From: Variovorax sp. 770b2
Lineage (GTDB): Bacteria > Pseudomonadota > Gammaproteobacteria > Burkholderiales > Burkholderiaceae_C
Length of the DNA: 64,000 nt
NCBI RefSeq assembly: GCF_900115685.1
Contig: NZ_FOXJ01000005.1
Coordinates: 193,594-257,593, forward strand
Reading direction: 5' to 3'
Within the stretch, counting starts at the first letter, position 1. Each line of letters starts with the position of its first letter. Of the stretch, positions 7,885 to 16,816 are shown piece by piece. The notes beneath the pieces were generated by a model. That model was not told where the DNA came from. It saw only the letters and a program-made list of their open reading frames with translations, and made no database searches. The translations under genes and the position numbers were made by a program.

Positions 7885-8984
7885 TGGCCGAGCAGGACCT
7901 TGATCGCAACGAGGCGGCCACGCCTTACAAGCTGCAGAAGGCGCGCGAGCGCGGGCAGACGGCGAAGAGCACGGACGTCGTGGCCGCCGTCGTGTTCGCC
8001 GTCGCCGTCGTCTACCTGAACTGGCGTGGGTTCGGTGCCGTGTCGACTCAGTTCCGCTTCGATCAGGCCTTGCTGATCCATGCCGGCCGGATGGATGTTT
8101 CCGGCGTGGGCCTCTGGCCGATGATCGACCGCGCGCTGCGTGCCGCGCTGATGCTGTCCGCTCCCTTCTTCGCCACCGTCATGCTGGCCGCGGTCATCGG
8201 CAACATGATGCAGACCGGACCGATCCTCTCCTTCGAGCCGGTGAAGATGGACTTCGACCGCATCAACCCTGTCAATGGTTTGAAGAAGCTGTTCTCGATG
8301 CGCGTGCTCTTCGATACCGCGCGGGCGCTGATCAAGCTGACGCTGCTGACCCTGGTGGCCGTCCTGGGGCTCAAGGCGCTGACCAGCCAGTTCTACGCAC
8401 TGGCCTCGCTGTCGGCCATCGGCTATCTGCACATCCTGCTCGACGACCTGGCAAGCGTCGGCTTGAAGATGGCGCTGGTGCTGGGCCTCATTGCGCTGCT
8501 CGACCTCATGTACACGCGGCGCGAATTCGCAAAGAAGATGCGAATGAGCCAGCGCGAGCTCAAGGACGAAGCCAAGCATCGCGAAGGCGACCCCCGCATC
8601 CGCGCCCGCTTGCGCGAATTGCGCCGCGACATGCTCAAGCGAAGCCTGGCATTGCGCCAGACGCGCAATGCCGATGTGGTGATCACCAACCCGACCCATA
8701 TCGCCGTGGCGCTGAAGTACGAGCACGGCCGCATGGCCTCGCCGCAACTGCTGGCCAAGGGCGCTGGGCACATGGCTTCCGCGATGCGCGAGATCGCGGC
8801 GCGCCACCGCATCCCGGTGGTCCAGAACCCGGCGCTGGCGCGGCGCATCTACAAGGAGTTGCCGGTGGACCATCCGGTGCCGCCGGAGCTCTACGCACAG
8901 GTCGCGCGCATCATCGTCTGGGTCTTTGCCATGCGGGAGCAGCAGCAGCAACGCGGCCGCGCCGCCACGGGAGGCGCATCGTGA
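7884..8984 (+). CDS. flhB: Flagellar-type export specificity-switch protein FlhB
   Basis: This 366-residue FlhB has four N-terminal membrane helices and a cytoplasmic domain carrying the autocleavage site N269-P-T-H272 (VVITNPTHIAVALKY). The N-terminal signature is DRNEAATPYKLQKARERGQ. Self-cleavage at NPTH normally lets the gate switch from rod/hook to late substrates, so an intact NPTH suggests the switch still works here. The C-terminus ends in a Gln/Arg-rich tail. Confidence 0.95.
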   Translation: MAEQDLDRNEAATPYKLQKARERGQTAKSTDVVAAVVFAVAVVYLNWRGFGAVSTQFRFDQALLIHAGRMDVSGVGLWPMIDRALRAALMLSAPFFATVMLAAVIGNMMQTGPILSFEPVKMDFDRINPVNGLKKLFSMRVLFDTARALIKLTLLTLVAVLGLKALTSQFYALASLSAIGYLHILLDDLASVGLKMALVLGLIALLDLMYTRREFAKKMRMSQRELKDEAKHREGDPRIRARLRELRRDMLKRSLALRQTRNADVVITNPTHIAVALKYEHGRMASPQLLAKGAGHMASAMREIAARHRIPVVQNPALARRIYKELPVDHPVPPELYAQVARIIVWVFAMREQQQQRGRAATGGAS

Positions 8985-11080
8985 ATGCGTTCGGGCGTGT
9001 TCTCGGCAAGCACAGCGACATCGCGCTGGTGCTGCTCGTGCTCGGCGTGCTGGTGGTGCTGTTCGCACCCATTCCCAGCGGCCTGCTCGACTTCCTGATC
9101 CTGAGCAATTTCAGCTTCGCATTCCTGGTCCTGCTCCTGACCTTCTACATGGCCAGGCCGGTGGAGTTCTCGACCTTCCCCTCGCTGCTGCTGATCGCCA
9201 CGCTGTTCCGCCTGTCGCTCAACGTGGCGGCCACGCGGCTGATTCTTTCCGACGGCGATGCGGGTCGGGTGATCGGCGCCATCGGTGCGTTCGTGGTGGG
9301 CGGCAACTATGTCATCGGCCTCATCGTCTTCCTGATCCTCATCGTGGTGCAGTACGTCGTGGTGACGAGCGGTGCACAGCGCGTCTCGGAGGTGGCTGCG
9401 CGCTTCACGCTCGACAGCATGCCGGGCCAGCAGATGAGCATCGATGCCGACCTCAACATGGGCTTCATCGACCAGGCCGAAGCCCAGCGCCGGCGCAAGA
9501 ACATCGAAAAGGAAGCCGGCTTCTACGGCGCCATGGACGGTGCCAGCAAGTTCGTCAAGGGCGATGCCATCGCGGGCATCATCATCCTGCTGATCAACAT
9601 CATCGGCGGGCTGGTGATCGGGGTGATGCAGCATGGCATGCCGTGGGGCCAGGCCCTGCAGACCTACACCCTCTTGACCATCGGCGACGGCATCGTGACG
9701 CAGGTGCCCGCACTCGTCATTGCCGTGGGCACCGGCATCATCGTGACCCGGTCGGCCTCCGATGCCAACCTGAGCCGCGAAGCATTGCGCCAGGTGAGCT
9801 CGTTTCCGAAGACGCTCCTGCTCGTGTCCATGGCGCTCGGCGGCTTGTTGCTCCTGCCTGGCATTCCAGCGCTGCCGACGCTGGCGCTCACGCTGTGCTT
9901 CCTGCTGGCCGCAACGCTGCTCTATCGCGCGGCGAAGGCCAAGGCGGCCGATGCCGGTGCAGCCCAGGCGTCCGGTACCGCAGCAACCGGCGACGTGACT
10001 CCGGCAGCGGCCGACGGAACGCCGGCTTCGCAGAGCGACGACCCCTACTCGCTGCTGCAGGTGGAGCCCATCGAGGTTCATCTCGGAACCAACTGGGTGC
10101 CGGTGATCAACCAGCCGGGCAGCGTCTTTATGGAGCGGATCGCCACGTTCAGGAAGCAGCATGCGCAGGAGTTCGGCTTGGTGCTGCCGCGCGTGCGCTT
10201 CAAGGATTCGGCGCGCCTGTCGGCGGATCGCTACGAGATTCATCTGGACGGCGTGCTGGTCGGCAAGGGCGAGGCGCGCGCCGACAGGTTGCTCGCGATC
10301 CATCCGGCCGGTGACACCAAGTCCGTTCCGGGCGAGCCGACCCGCGATCCGACCTACGGCCTGCCCGCCCTCTGGATCGAAGAGAGCCAGCGCGAAGTGG
10401 CCAGCCAGGCGAAGTACACGCTGGTCGACGCGCCCACCGTCTTCATGACGCACCTGACCGAGATGCTGCGACGCGAGTCCGCGACGCTGCTCACGCGTGC
10501 CGAGGTCGACCGGCTGCTGGCACGCGTCCGTCAGAGCCAGCCCGGCCTGGTCGAGGAGCTGATACCCACGGTTCTTTCGTCCAGCGACGTGCAGAAGGTG
10601 CTGCAGAACCTGCTGAGGGAGAAGGTCTCGATCCGCCACGTCGAAGCGATCCTCGAAACGCTGGCCGACGCAGGGCGCACGACACGCGACGCCAACCAGC
10701 TGACCGAGATCGTTCGCCAGCGGCTGGGGCACGCGATCTGCCAGGGCCTTCTCGGCGAAGCGACTTCGTTGCAGGTCCTGACGCTCGATCCTGCGATCGA
10801 AAGCCAGTTCCTGCAAAGCGTTCACGTGGCCACCGAGGCCGGGGGCGCGCAGCCCTTCGTGCTCGACCCGCGCCTGACCGAGCAGTTGATGAAGCGCCTG
10901 GTGCAGCAAGCCGAACGCATGATGAAAAGCAATCTCCTGCCGGTGCTGCTCTGCGCGCCCGAATTGCGACGCCATGTGCGTGCGCTGTCCGAGCGGGTGA
11001 TGCCGCATCTGCGCGTGCTGTCCATGTCCGAAGTGCCGCACACCATCGAGCTGAAATCCTTCAGCGTGGTCCAGCTCTGA
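8981..11080 (+). CDS. flhA: Flagellar-type export platform protein FlhA
   Basis: This 699-residue FlhA/SctV-family protein forms the nonameric export ring. The N-terminal half (about 1-330) has the expected eight membrane helices with FSTFPSLLLIATLFRLSLNV and VKGDAIAGIIILLINIIGG. A linker with an Ala/Asp-rich stretch (about 325-345) leads to the cytoplasmic substrate-docking domain. It uses a GTG start and overlaps flhB by four bases. Length is normal for the family. Confidence 0.95.
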   Translation: MNAFGRVLGKHSDIALVLLVLGVLVVLFAPIPSGLLDFLILSNFSFAFLVLLLTFYMARPVEFSTFPSLLLIATLFRLSLNVAATRLILSDGDAGRVIGAIGAFVVGGNYVIGLIVFLILIVVQYVVVTSGAQRVSEVAARFTLDSMPGQQMSIDADLNMGFIDQAEAQRRRKNIEKEAGFYGAMDGASKFVKGDAIAGIIILLINIIGGLVIGVMQHGMPWGQALQTYTLLTIGDGIVTQVPALVIAVGTGIIVTRSASDANLSREALRQVSSFPKTLLLVSMALGGLLLLPGIPALPTLALTLCFLLAATLLYRAAKAKAADAGAAQASGTAATGDVTPAAADGTPASQSDDPYSLLQVEPIEVHLGTNWVPVINQPGSVFMERIATFRKQHAQEFGLVLPRVRFKDSARLSADRYEIHLDGVLVGKGEARADRLLAIHPAGDTKSVPGEPTRDPTYGLPALWIEESQREVASQAKYTLVDAPTVFMTHLTEMLRRESATLLTRAEVDRLLARVRQSQPGLVEELIPTVLSSSDVQKVLQNLLREKVSIRHVEAILETLADAGRTTRDANQLTEIVRQRLGHAICQGLLGEATSLQVLTLDPAIESQFLQSVHVATEAGGAQPFVLDPRLTEQLMKRLVQQAERMMKSNLLPVLLCAPELRRHVRALSERVMPHLRVLSMSEVPHTIELKSFSVVQL

Positions 11081-11096
11081 AATCTCAGGAACCCCC

Positions 11097-11879
11097 ATGA
11101 CCGACGTACTTGCCATCAGCCTGCAGAGCATGCAGCAGGACATGGCGCGCCTCGAACGCATCAGCATGAACATGGCGAACGCCACCACGCCCGGCTACAA
11201 GCGGGAGGTCGCCTCGTCCTTGCCGATGAACACGGGAACCTTTTCTGATGCGATGCGCAGCGTGGGGGCGGTTGCTGCGCGGGCCGACGTGTCGGGCACC
11301 CCCGCAGCCGCGGGAACGCTCCTGGTCCAGACGGACGCCCGCCCCGGCACCCTCAAGTCGACCGGCCAGAGCCTGGACGTTGCATTGACCATGCCGGGCT
11401 TCTTCGAAATCTCCACCGAAGCTGGCCTTGCCTACACGCGCCAGGGCAGCTGGCAGCTGGACGCGCGCGGCCGCCTGGTCACCGCGCAAGGCAATCCGGT
11501 CATGGGGCAGGGCGGAGAGATCGTGCTCACCCGACCCAATCCCGTGATCGACGCCGCGGGGCAGGTGTTCGAGTCCAAGCCCGGTGGCGGCGCGGAAGCG
11601 ACGCCTGTTGCGCAGCTGAAGGTCGTGCAGTTCGACAACGCCAAGGACTTCAGGCGCGTCGGCGACGGCCTCCTGAATACCGACCAGGCCCCCACCCAGC
11701 TCGCGGACGGCGACGTGCAACTGCGCCAGGGCTTTCTGGAGAACTCGAACGTGAGCTCGATGCAGGAGATGGTGCAGCTGATCCAGTCGATGCGGCACTT
11801 CGAATCGATGCAGCGGGTCGCGCTCGGCTACGACGAAATGATCGGCGGCGCGGTGCGCAAGCTCGGCGAGCTTTCGTAG
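11097..11879 (+). CDS. flgF: Flagellar proximal rod protein FlgF
   Basis: This 260-residue rod protein has the N-terminal axial signature MNMANATTPGYK, the central FlgF/FlgG domain (PGFFEISTEAGLAYTRQGSW) and the C-terminal axial helix (LENSNVSSMQEMVQLIQSMR). In flagella FlgF joins FlgB, FlgC and FlgG in the rod. It stands directly before flgG, as usual, after a 16-base gap from flhA. Confidence 0.9.
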   Translation: MTDVLAISLQSMQQDMARLERISMNMANATTPGYKREVASSLPMNTGTFSDAMRSVGAVAARADVSGTPAAAGTLLVQTDARPGTLKSTGQSLDVALTMPGFFEISTEAGLAYTRQGSWQLDARGRLVTAQGNPVMGQGGEIVLTRPNPVIDAAGQVFESKPGGGAEATPVAQLKVVQFDNAKDFRRVGDGLLNTDQAPTQLADGDVQLRQGFLENSNVSSMQEMVQLIQSMRHFESMQRVALGYDEMIGGAVRKLGELS

Positions 11880-11930
11880 CCAGCACCGCGCACGGCTTCC
11901 CCAACTTATTTTTCAACAGGGACACACACC

Positions 11931-12719
11931 ATGTTCGATGCCCTCTACATCAGCGCCACCGGCATGCAGGCACAGCAGCTGAATGTCGACACCATTGCCA
12001 ACAACCTGGCCAACGTCAACACCACCGGGTTCAAGAAAAGCAAGATCAGCTTCACCGACCTGATGGTTCGCGAAGCCGGGCGCACGGCCCCTTCGCTGGA
12101 AGAAGCGGGCATCCTCGGTGGCGGGAGTCGCCTGGGGGCGGGCGTCGGCATCGCCTCGACCTCCAAGCTGTTCGACATGGGCGATCTCAAGAAAACCGAG
12201 TCGGCCTTCGACATCGCCATCCAGGGCGAGGGCTTCCTCGAGGTCACGATGCCCGACGGTTCGAGCGCCTACACGCGCGGCGGCACGTTCAAGGTCAACC
12301 GAGATGGCCTGCTGGCCACCTCGGGAGGCTTTCCGCTCAAGCCCAACCTCGCCATTCCGGACAACGCCCAGAACATGCAGATCGACAGCGACGGGCGTGT
12401 GCGCATCCAGGTCGCGGGCCAGACGACGCCGGTCGAGATCGGTCAGCTGGAACTGGTGCGATTCACGAGCCCCTCGGGCTTGATGGCGCAGGGCGACAAC
12501 CTCTACCGCTCCAGCCCCAACTCCGGCGAGGCCATCTCCGGCAAGGCGGCCGAGGACGGCATGGGCAGCATGGCCCAGGGCTTCCTGGAAGGATCGAACG
12601 TCAAGCTGACCGAAGAAATGGTGAGCCTCATGGTGGCCCAGCGCGTGTACGAGGCCAACGTGAAGGTCATGCAGGCATCGGACGAGATGCTGGGAATGAT
12701 CAATGGCCTGCGCAAATAG
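11931..12719 (+). CDS. flgG: Flagellar distal rod protein FlgG
   Basis: This 262-residue FlgG is of typical length. It has the axial motif NNLANVNTTGFKK near the N-terminus, the central domain with GFLEVTMPDGSSAYTR, and the C-terminal EGSNVKLTEEMVSLMVAQR helix. FlgG forms the distal rod that crosses the periplasm. It is preceded by a 51-base gap with a ribosome site (ACAGGGACAC region). Confidence 0.95.
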   Translation: MFDALYISATGMQAQQLNVDTIANNLANVNTTGFKKSKISFTDLMVREAGRTAPSLEEAGILGGGSRLGAGVGIASTSKLFDMGDLKKTESAFDIAIQGEGFLEVTMPDGSSAYTRGGTFKVNRDGLLATSGGFPLKPNLAIPDNAQNMQIDSDGRVRIQVAGQTTPVEIGQLELVRFTSPSGLMAQGDNLYRSSPNSGEAISGKAAEDGMGSMAQGFLEGSNVKLTEEMVSLMVAQRVYEANVKVMQASDEMLGMINGLRK

Positions 12720-13803
12720 CAGCGCGCGGGCCGCGTTGCGGGCCGTGTGCACAGCCGTTCCGGCGCTCGCTGCCCTGGCGCTGCCAACGTTCGCGGCCGG
12801 GCAGGCCCCGGTCGAGCCCCTGGTCTCGATCGAGCTGCGTCCGCAGGTCAAGCTCGACCAGGCCAGCGTTCGCCTGGGCGACATCGCCTACCTGACCACG
12901 CGCGATCTGCCGACGCTGCGCCGGTTGATGGCGCTTGCGCTCGGCCCCGCACCGCGGCCCGGTTCGCCGGCCGTGCTGGACCGCGACACCATCGTGCGAT
13001 GGGTCGAGGCACGCAGCGGCCTGCAGACCGTGGACAGCGGCCTGCGCGTGCAAACCGTGGAAGGCGCGCTGCGCGCGCAGTCGCCTGCCATCCGGTGGAC
13101 CGGTGCCAGCGAGACCGAAATCGAAAGCGCTGCGCAACAGCTGCCCGGAGAAACCGTGGTGAACGCGGCGCGTTCGGCGCTTCTGAACTGGTTGTCCCAG
13201 CGCAGCGTCCGTGCCGAGGTCGAGCCCGTGTCCACCGCCCGCGACCTGTTCCTGCCGCCCGGCGTGACTACGTTGCGGGTGCGGCCCCTGGCCAACCAGT
13301 CGCAGCCCACGCGGCGCATGCTGGTATGGGTCGACGCCTGGGTCGACGACCGCTTCGTGCGAACGACGGCCGTGACTTTCGAAGTCGGTGCATGGGCGCC
13401 TGTCTCCGTGGCCTCCACGGGGATCGGTCGCGGTGCGACCGTCGACCCGGTCATGCTGCGCGGTGCGATGGAAACGCGTGAAGTCGACCTGACCACGGTC
13501 AGGCATGGAACGCCCATTGCCATCAAGGCGGGCAGCGAATCGGCGGACGGCAGCGAGCGCCTGCGGCGCCCGCTGCGCCCGGGCGAGGTGCTCACCAGCG
13601 CGCACCTGGAGGCCACGCCCGCGGTCATGCGCGGCAATTGGGCACATCTTCTGGCGCGCAGCGGCGATGTGTCGGTCGAAAGCCGTGTGGAGGTTCTCCA
13701 GGATGGACGCCAGGGCCAGGTCGTGCGCGTCAAGGTGCCCGGCTCGGGCGGCGAAGTGCTGGCTCGCGTGACGGGGCCGGGGCAGGTGGAGGTGCAACCG
13801 TGA
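12703..13803 (+). CDS. flgA: P-ring assembly chaperone FlgA (long form)
   Basis: This 366-residue periplasmic protein has a signal peptide (about 1-32) and a C-terminal SAF-like FlgA domain (about 230-366), including RRPLRPGEVLTSAHLEATPAV and the terminal GEVLARVTGPGQVEVQP. FlgA chaperones the P-ring protein FlgI. It is longer than the roughly 220-240 residues common in the family, with extra N-terminal sequence (about 40-220). Its start overlaps the flgG end by 17 bases. Confidence 0.85.
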   Translation: MACANSSARAALRAVCTAVPALAALALPTFAAGQAPVEPLVSIELRPQVKLDQASVRLGDIAYLTTRDLPTLRRLMALALGPAPRPGSPAVLDRDTIVRWVEARSGLQTVDSGLRVQTVEGALRAQSPAIRWTGASETEIESAAQQLPGETVVNAARSALLNWLSQRSVRAEVEPVSTARDLFLPPGVTTLRVRPLANQSQPTRRMLVWVDAWVDDRFVRTTAVTFEVGAWAPVSVASTGIGRGATVDPVMLRGAMETREVDLTTVRHGTPIAIKAGSESADGSERLRRPLRPGEVLTSAHLEATPAVMRGNWAHLLARSGDVSVESRVEVLQDGRQGQVVRVKVPGSGGEVLARVTGPGQVEVQP

Positions 13804-14405
13804 GAGCCTTGTCGCTGAAGAACGCACGCGCGGGTCTGTCCCTTGCGGCACTCGCCCTGGTGTTGTCCGCTTCCCTGCCGGTGGCGGCCGAGAGCCTTTA
13901 CCAGGAGGGTAGCTTCCGTCCGCTCACCGCGGACAACAAGGCCTTCCGCGTCGGGGATTCGCTCACCGTCCAGGTCTTCGAGAACTCGTCGGCCTCGACC
14001 AGCGCCGACACCGGCACGCGGCGCAACAACGACATCTCCGGCTCGGTCACGCAAACCGGTAACCGGGTGGTGGGGCAGCTCGGTATCGGTGTGGCAGGCG
14101 GGTTCGACGGCGGAGGCCGCACCCAGCGTGCCAACAAGCTGCTCGCCACGCTGACCGTGACGGTGCAGGAGGTGCTCGCGAGCGGCGAACTGCGCGTGGC
14201 CGGCGAACAACTGCTCACGGTCAACGAGGAGTTGCAGAAGGTCAACCTGGAAGGACGCGTGCGTCCGCAGGACATCTCCGACGGCAACGTGGTTCTCTCG
14301 ACCCGTCTGGCCGATGCCCGCATCACCTATGTGGGCGAAGGCGACGTGACCGACCGCTCGCGCCGCAGCGGATGGCGAAAAGTTTTTGATTGGCTGGGAT
14401 TCTGA
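13800..14405 (+). CDS. flgH: L-ring protein FlgH without lipobox
   Basis: This 201-residue FlgH homologue, normally the outer-membrane L-ring, has signature stretches LYQEGSFRPLTADNKAFRVGD, NNDISGSV, LTVTVQEVL and GRVRPQDISDGNVVLSTRLADARITYVGEG. The N-terminus is a plain signal peptide ending PVAAES. There is no cysteine, so the acylation usual for FlgH is impossible. The start is a GTG overlapping flgA. Either this L-ring is anchored differently or the ring is modified in this system. Confidence 0.9.
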   Translation: MRALSLKNARAGLSLAALALVLSASLPVAAESLYQEGSFRPLTADNKAFRVGDSLTVQVFENSSASTSADTGTRRNNDISGSVTQTGNRVVGQLGIGVAGGFDGGGRTQRANKLLATLTVTVQEVLASGELRVAGEQLLTVNEELQKVNLEGRVRPQDISDGNVVLSTRLADARITYVGEGDVTDRSRRSGWRKVFDWLGF

Positions 14406-15541
14406 TGCGCCGGATCACTTCAACCCTGTCGCTGCGCTGTGCGCTCGCCGTCGCCATGCTGTGCATCGGCCTTTCCGTCGCGCATGCGGCCGATGCCATA
14501 CGCGTCAAGGACCTGGGCAAGCTCAAGGGCTGGCGCGACAACGCATTGTTCGGCACGGGCATCGTCACCGGTCTGGCCGGCACCGGCGATTCGCCGGCGA
14601 ACCGCACCACGCGCCAGTCGCTCGCCAACGTGCTGTCGCAGTTCAACCTGACGATCGCGCCGGAAGCCGTGCAGAGCCGCAACGTCGCCGTCGTCATGGT
14701 CAGCGCCAGCCTGCCGACCTTCGCGCGCGAAGGCGACACGCTCGACGTGACCGTCAGTTCGGCCGGCGATGCGCGCAGCCTGGTGGGCGGAACGCTCCTG
14801 ATCACGCCCCTGAAGGGCGCGAACGGCAGGGTCTATGCGCTGGCCCAGGGCGGCCTGTCGGTCGGAGGCTACCGCTACGACGCGAACGGCAATGTGGTCC
14901 AGAAGAACCACCCGACGTCCGGGTCCGTGCCGAACGGTGCAACGGTCGAAGTGGGCGTCAACGCCTCCATGCTCGACGACCAGCAGAGCGTGACCTTCGT
15001 GCTCTCCGAGCCCGACTACACCACGGCCAGCCGGGTCGCGACCGCCATCAACAGCCAGTTGGGCGGCAGCATGGCGAAGGCCAAGGACGCCTCCGGCATC
15101 GAGATCGCGGTGCCGCCGGCGCAGCGCGGCGAACTGGTGAGCCTGTTCACCCGCATCGAGAACGTGATGGTCGAGCCCGACCGGCGTGCCAAGGTGGTCA
15201 TCAACGAGCGCACCGGCACGGTGGTGTCGGGAGGGGATGTACGTATCTCGAAGGTGGCCATCTCGCACGGCGACATCAAGATCGCGATTTCCAGCCAGAA
15301 CACGGCCTCGCAGCCGTTCAACGTCTGGAACGGCGGACCGGACGTGCGCACCGCGATCGTGACCAACACGCGCATCGATGTCGACGAGCAGGGCGGCACC
15401 GGCTTCGTGACGGGGTCCAACACCGTGTCCGATCTCGTGCAGTCGCTCGCGCGCCTGAAGACCAGCACGCGCGACGTGATCTCGATCCTGCGCGCCGTCA
15501 AGGCTGCGGGCGCACTGCACGGCGAACTGGTCGTCCAGTGA
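14405..15541 (+). CDS. flgI: P-ring protein FlgI
   Basis: This 378-residue periplasmic P-ring protein has a signal peptide (LRCALAVAMLCIGLSVAHAA) and family motifs IRVKDLGKLKGWRDNALFG, GIVTGLAGTGDSP, LLITPLKGANGRVYALAQGG, VKVVINERTGT-like VVINERTGTVVSGGDV and the end VKAAGALHGELVVQ. I chose the ATG at 14405, which overlaps the flgH stop by one base. The frame allows an upstream ATG at 14390. Length is typical. Confidence 0.95.
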   Translation: MRRITSTLSLRCALAVAMLCIGLSVAHAADAIRVKDLGKLKGWRDNALFGTGIVTGLAGTGDSPANRTTRQSLANVLSQFNLTIAPEAVQSRNVAVVMVSASLPTFAREGDTLDVTVSSAGDARSLVGGTLLITPLKGANGRVYALAQGGLSVGGYRYDANGNVVQKNHPTSGSVPNGATVEVGVNASMLDDQQSVTFVLSEPDYTTASRVATAINSQLGGSMAKAKDASGIEIAVPPAQRGELVSLFTRIENVMVEPDRRAKVVINERTGTVVSGGDVRISKVAISHGDIKIAISSQNTASQPFNVWNGGPDVRTAIVTNTRIDVDEQGGTGFVTGSNTVSDLVQSLARLKTSTRDVISILRAVKAAGALHGELVVQ

Positions 15542-15599
15542 CCGTGCCGCACCACGCGATTCACCACCCACCATCCCCAGGAAGCCTCCGGAGACAGAC

Positions 15600-15983
15600 A
15601 TGACAGATGGAATCGAAGCCGTGACCCGATCGGTGCTCGCGCTGGCGCTCGACGCGGCCAGCCTGCGCCAGCAGGCCATCTCGGCCAACATCGCCAATGC
15701 CAATGCGGTGGGCTATGTACCGCAGCGCGTGAGCTTCGAGGACCAGCTCGTGGACGCGCGCCGCAGCATGGCGCAGACAGGACGCGTCGATGCATTCGCC
15801 CTGGGCGACGTGCGTCCGCGCATGGAAGCCATCGTGGACAGCCAGGGCGTGCCCGCGCAGGTGCAGCTGGACATGGAGGCGGCCGACATGGCCCGCAACG
15901 CGGTGCAGTACCAGGCGCTGGTCAAGGGCCTCTCGCGTCATCTCGCAATTCTTTCAATGGCTGCCGGCGACGGCAGGAAATAA
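15600..15983 (+). CDS. flgB: Flagellar proximal rod protein FlgB
   Basis: This 127-residue FlgB has the axial motif SANIANANAVGYVPQR and a C-terminal helix (DMARNAVQYQALVKGLSRHLAIL). It follows flgI after 58 bases with a CCGGAGACAGAC ribosome site, and precedes flgC by three bases, the usual pair. Confidence 0.93.
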   Translation: MTDGIEAVTRSVLALALDAASLRQQAISANIANANAVGYVPQRVSFEDQLVDARRSMAQTGRVDAFALGDVRPRMEAIVDSQGVPAQVQLDMEAADMARNAVQYQALVKGLSRHLAILSMAAGDGRK

Positions 15984-15986
15984 GCC

Positions 15987-16463
15987 ATGGACTACATGCA
16001 ATCTTTTGCCATCAGCGCGGCCGGCATGAATGTCGAGCGCCTGCGCGTCGACGTCGCGGCGCTCAACCTGGCCAATGCCAACACGGTGCAGGGCGTGGGC
16101 GGCAGCAGCTACCAGCCGCTGCGCGTGCTCGCCGAAGCCCAGTCGTCCGCGGGCGGCCTGCCGGCTGCGGATGCCGGTGGTTTCGGCGCGCTGGTGAGCC
16201 AGGGGCTGGAGGGCGGCGATATCGCGTCGCAGGCCGCGCCCACGGCACGCATCGTTCCTGCCAATGTCGCCCCCCGGCTGGTATACGAGCCCGGACATCC
16301 ACTGGCCAACGAGCGCGGCTTCGTGGCCTACGCGGCCGTCGACACCGCGACCGAGATGGTCAGCATGATGAGCGCCACCCGCGCCTACGAGGCGAACGTG
16401 TCGGCCATGAACACGGCGCGCACGCTGGCGCTCAGGGCTCTCGATATCGGGGGTGGGGCATGA
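15987..16463 (+). CDS. flgC: Flagellar proximal rod protein FlgC
   Basis: This 158-residue FlgC starts MDYMQSFAISAAGMNVERLR, with LNLANANTVQGVGG and the C-terminal AYAAVDTATEMVSMMSATR-type axial helix. FlgC joins FlgB, FlgF and FlgG in the rod. Its end overlaps fliE by four bases. Confidence 0.93.
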   Translation: MDYMQSFAISAAGMNVERLRVDVAALNLANANTVQGVGGSSYQPLRVLAEAQSSAGGLPAADAGGFGALVSQGLEGGDIASQAAPTARIVPANVAPRLVYEPGHPLANERGFVAYAAVDTATEMVSMMSATRAYEANVSAMNTARTLALRALDIGGGA

Positions 16464-16816
16464 GTTCCTTTCTCCCCGTCGAGGCGCTGTCCGCGCTCTC
16501 GCAGCAGGCGCAGTCCATGGTGGCGGCGGTCAATGCGCAATCGCTCCAGGGCCCTGCATCGGCCATGGCGCCGGAGGCTTCGGCCGCGCCAGTTGCCGGC
16601 TCGTTCGGCCAGCTGGTGTCCGATGGCCTCTCGCAGGTCAACGGCCAGCTGATCGGCAGCCAGGTCGACCTGCAGAAGCTCGCGATGGGCGACGCGCAGA
16701 ACCTGCACCAGATCATGATCAACCTGGAGGAAAGCCGCGTTTCCTTCCAGTTGATGATGCAGGTGCGCAACCGCCTGCTTGAGGCCTACCAAGACATCAT
16801 GAAGATGCCGATATGA
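16460..16816 (+). CDS. fliE: Hook-basal body adaptor FliE
   Basis: This 118-residue FliE ends in the conserved helix QNLHQIMINLEESRVSFQLM followed by VRNRLLEAYQDIMKMPI. FliE links the MS ring or gate to the rod and is the first exported rod component in flagella. It overlaps flgC and fliF by four bases each. Confidence 0.93.
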   Translation: MSSFLPVEALSALSQQAQSMVAAVNAQSLQGPASAMAPEASAAPVAGSFGQLVSDGLSQVNGQLIGSQVDLQKLAMGDAQNLHQIMINLEESRVSFQLMMQVRNRLLEAYQDIMKMPI

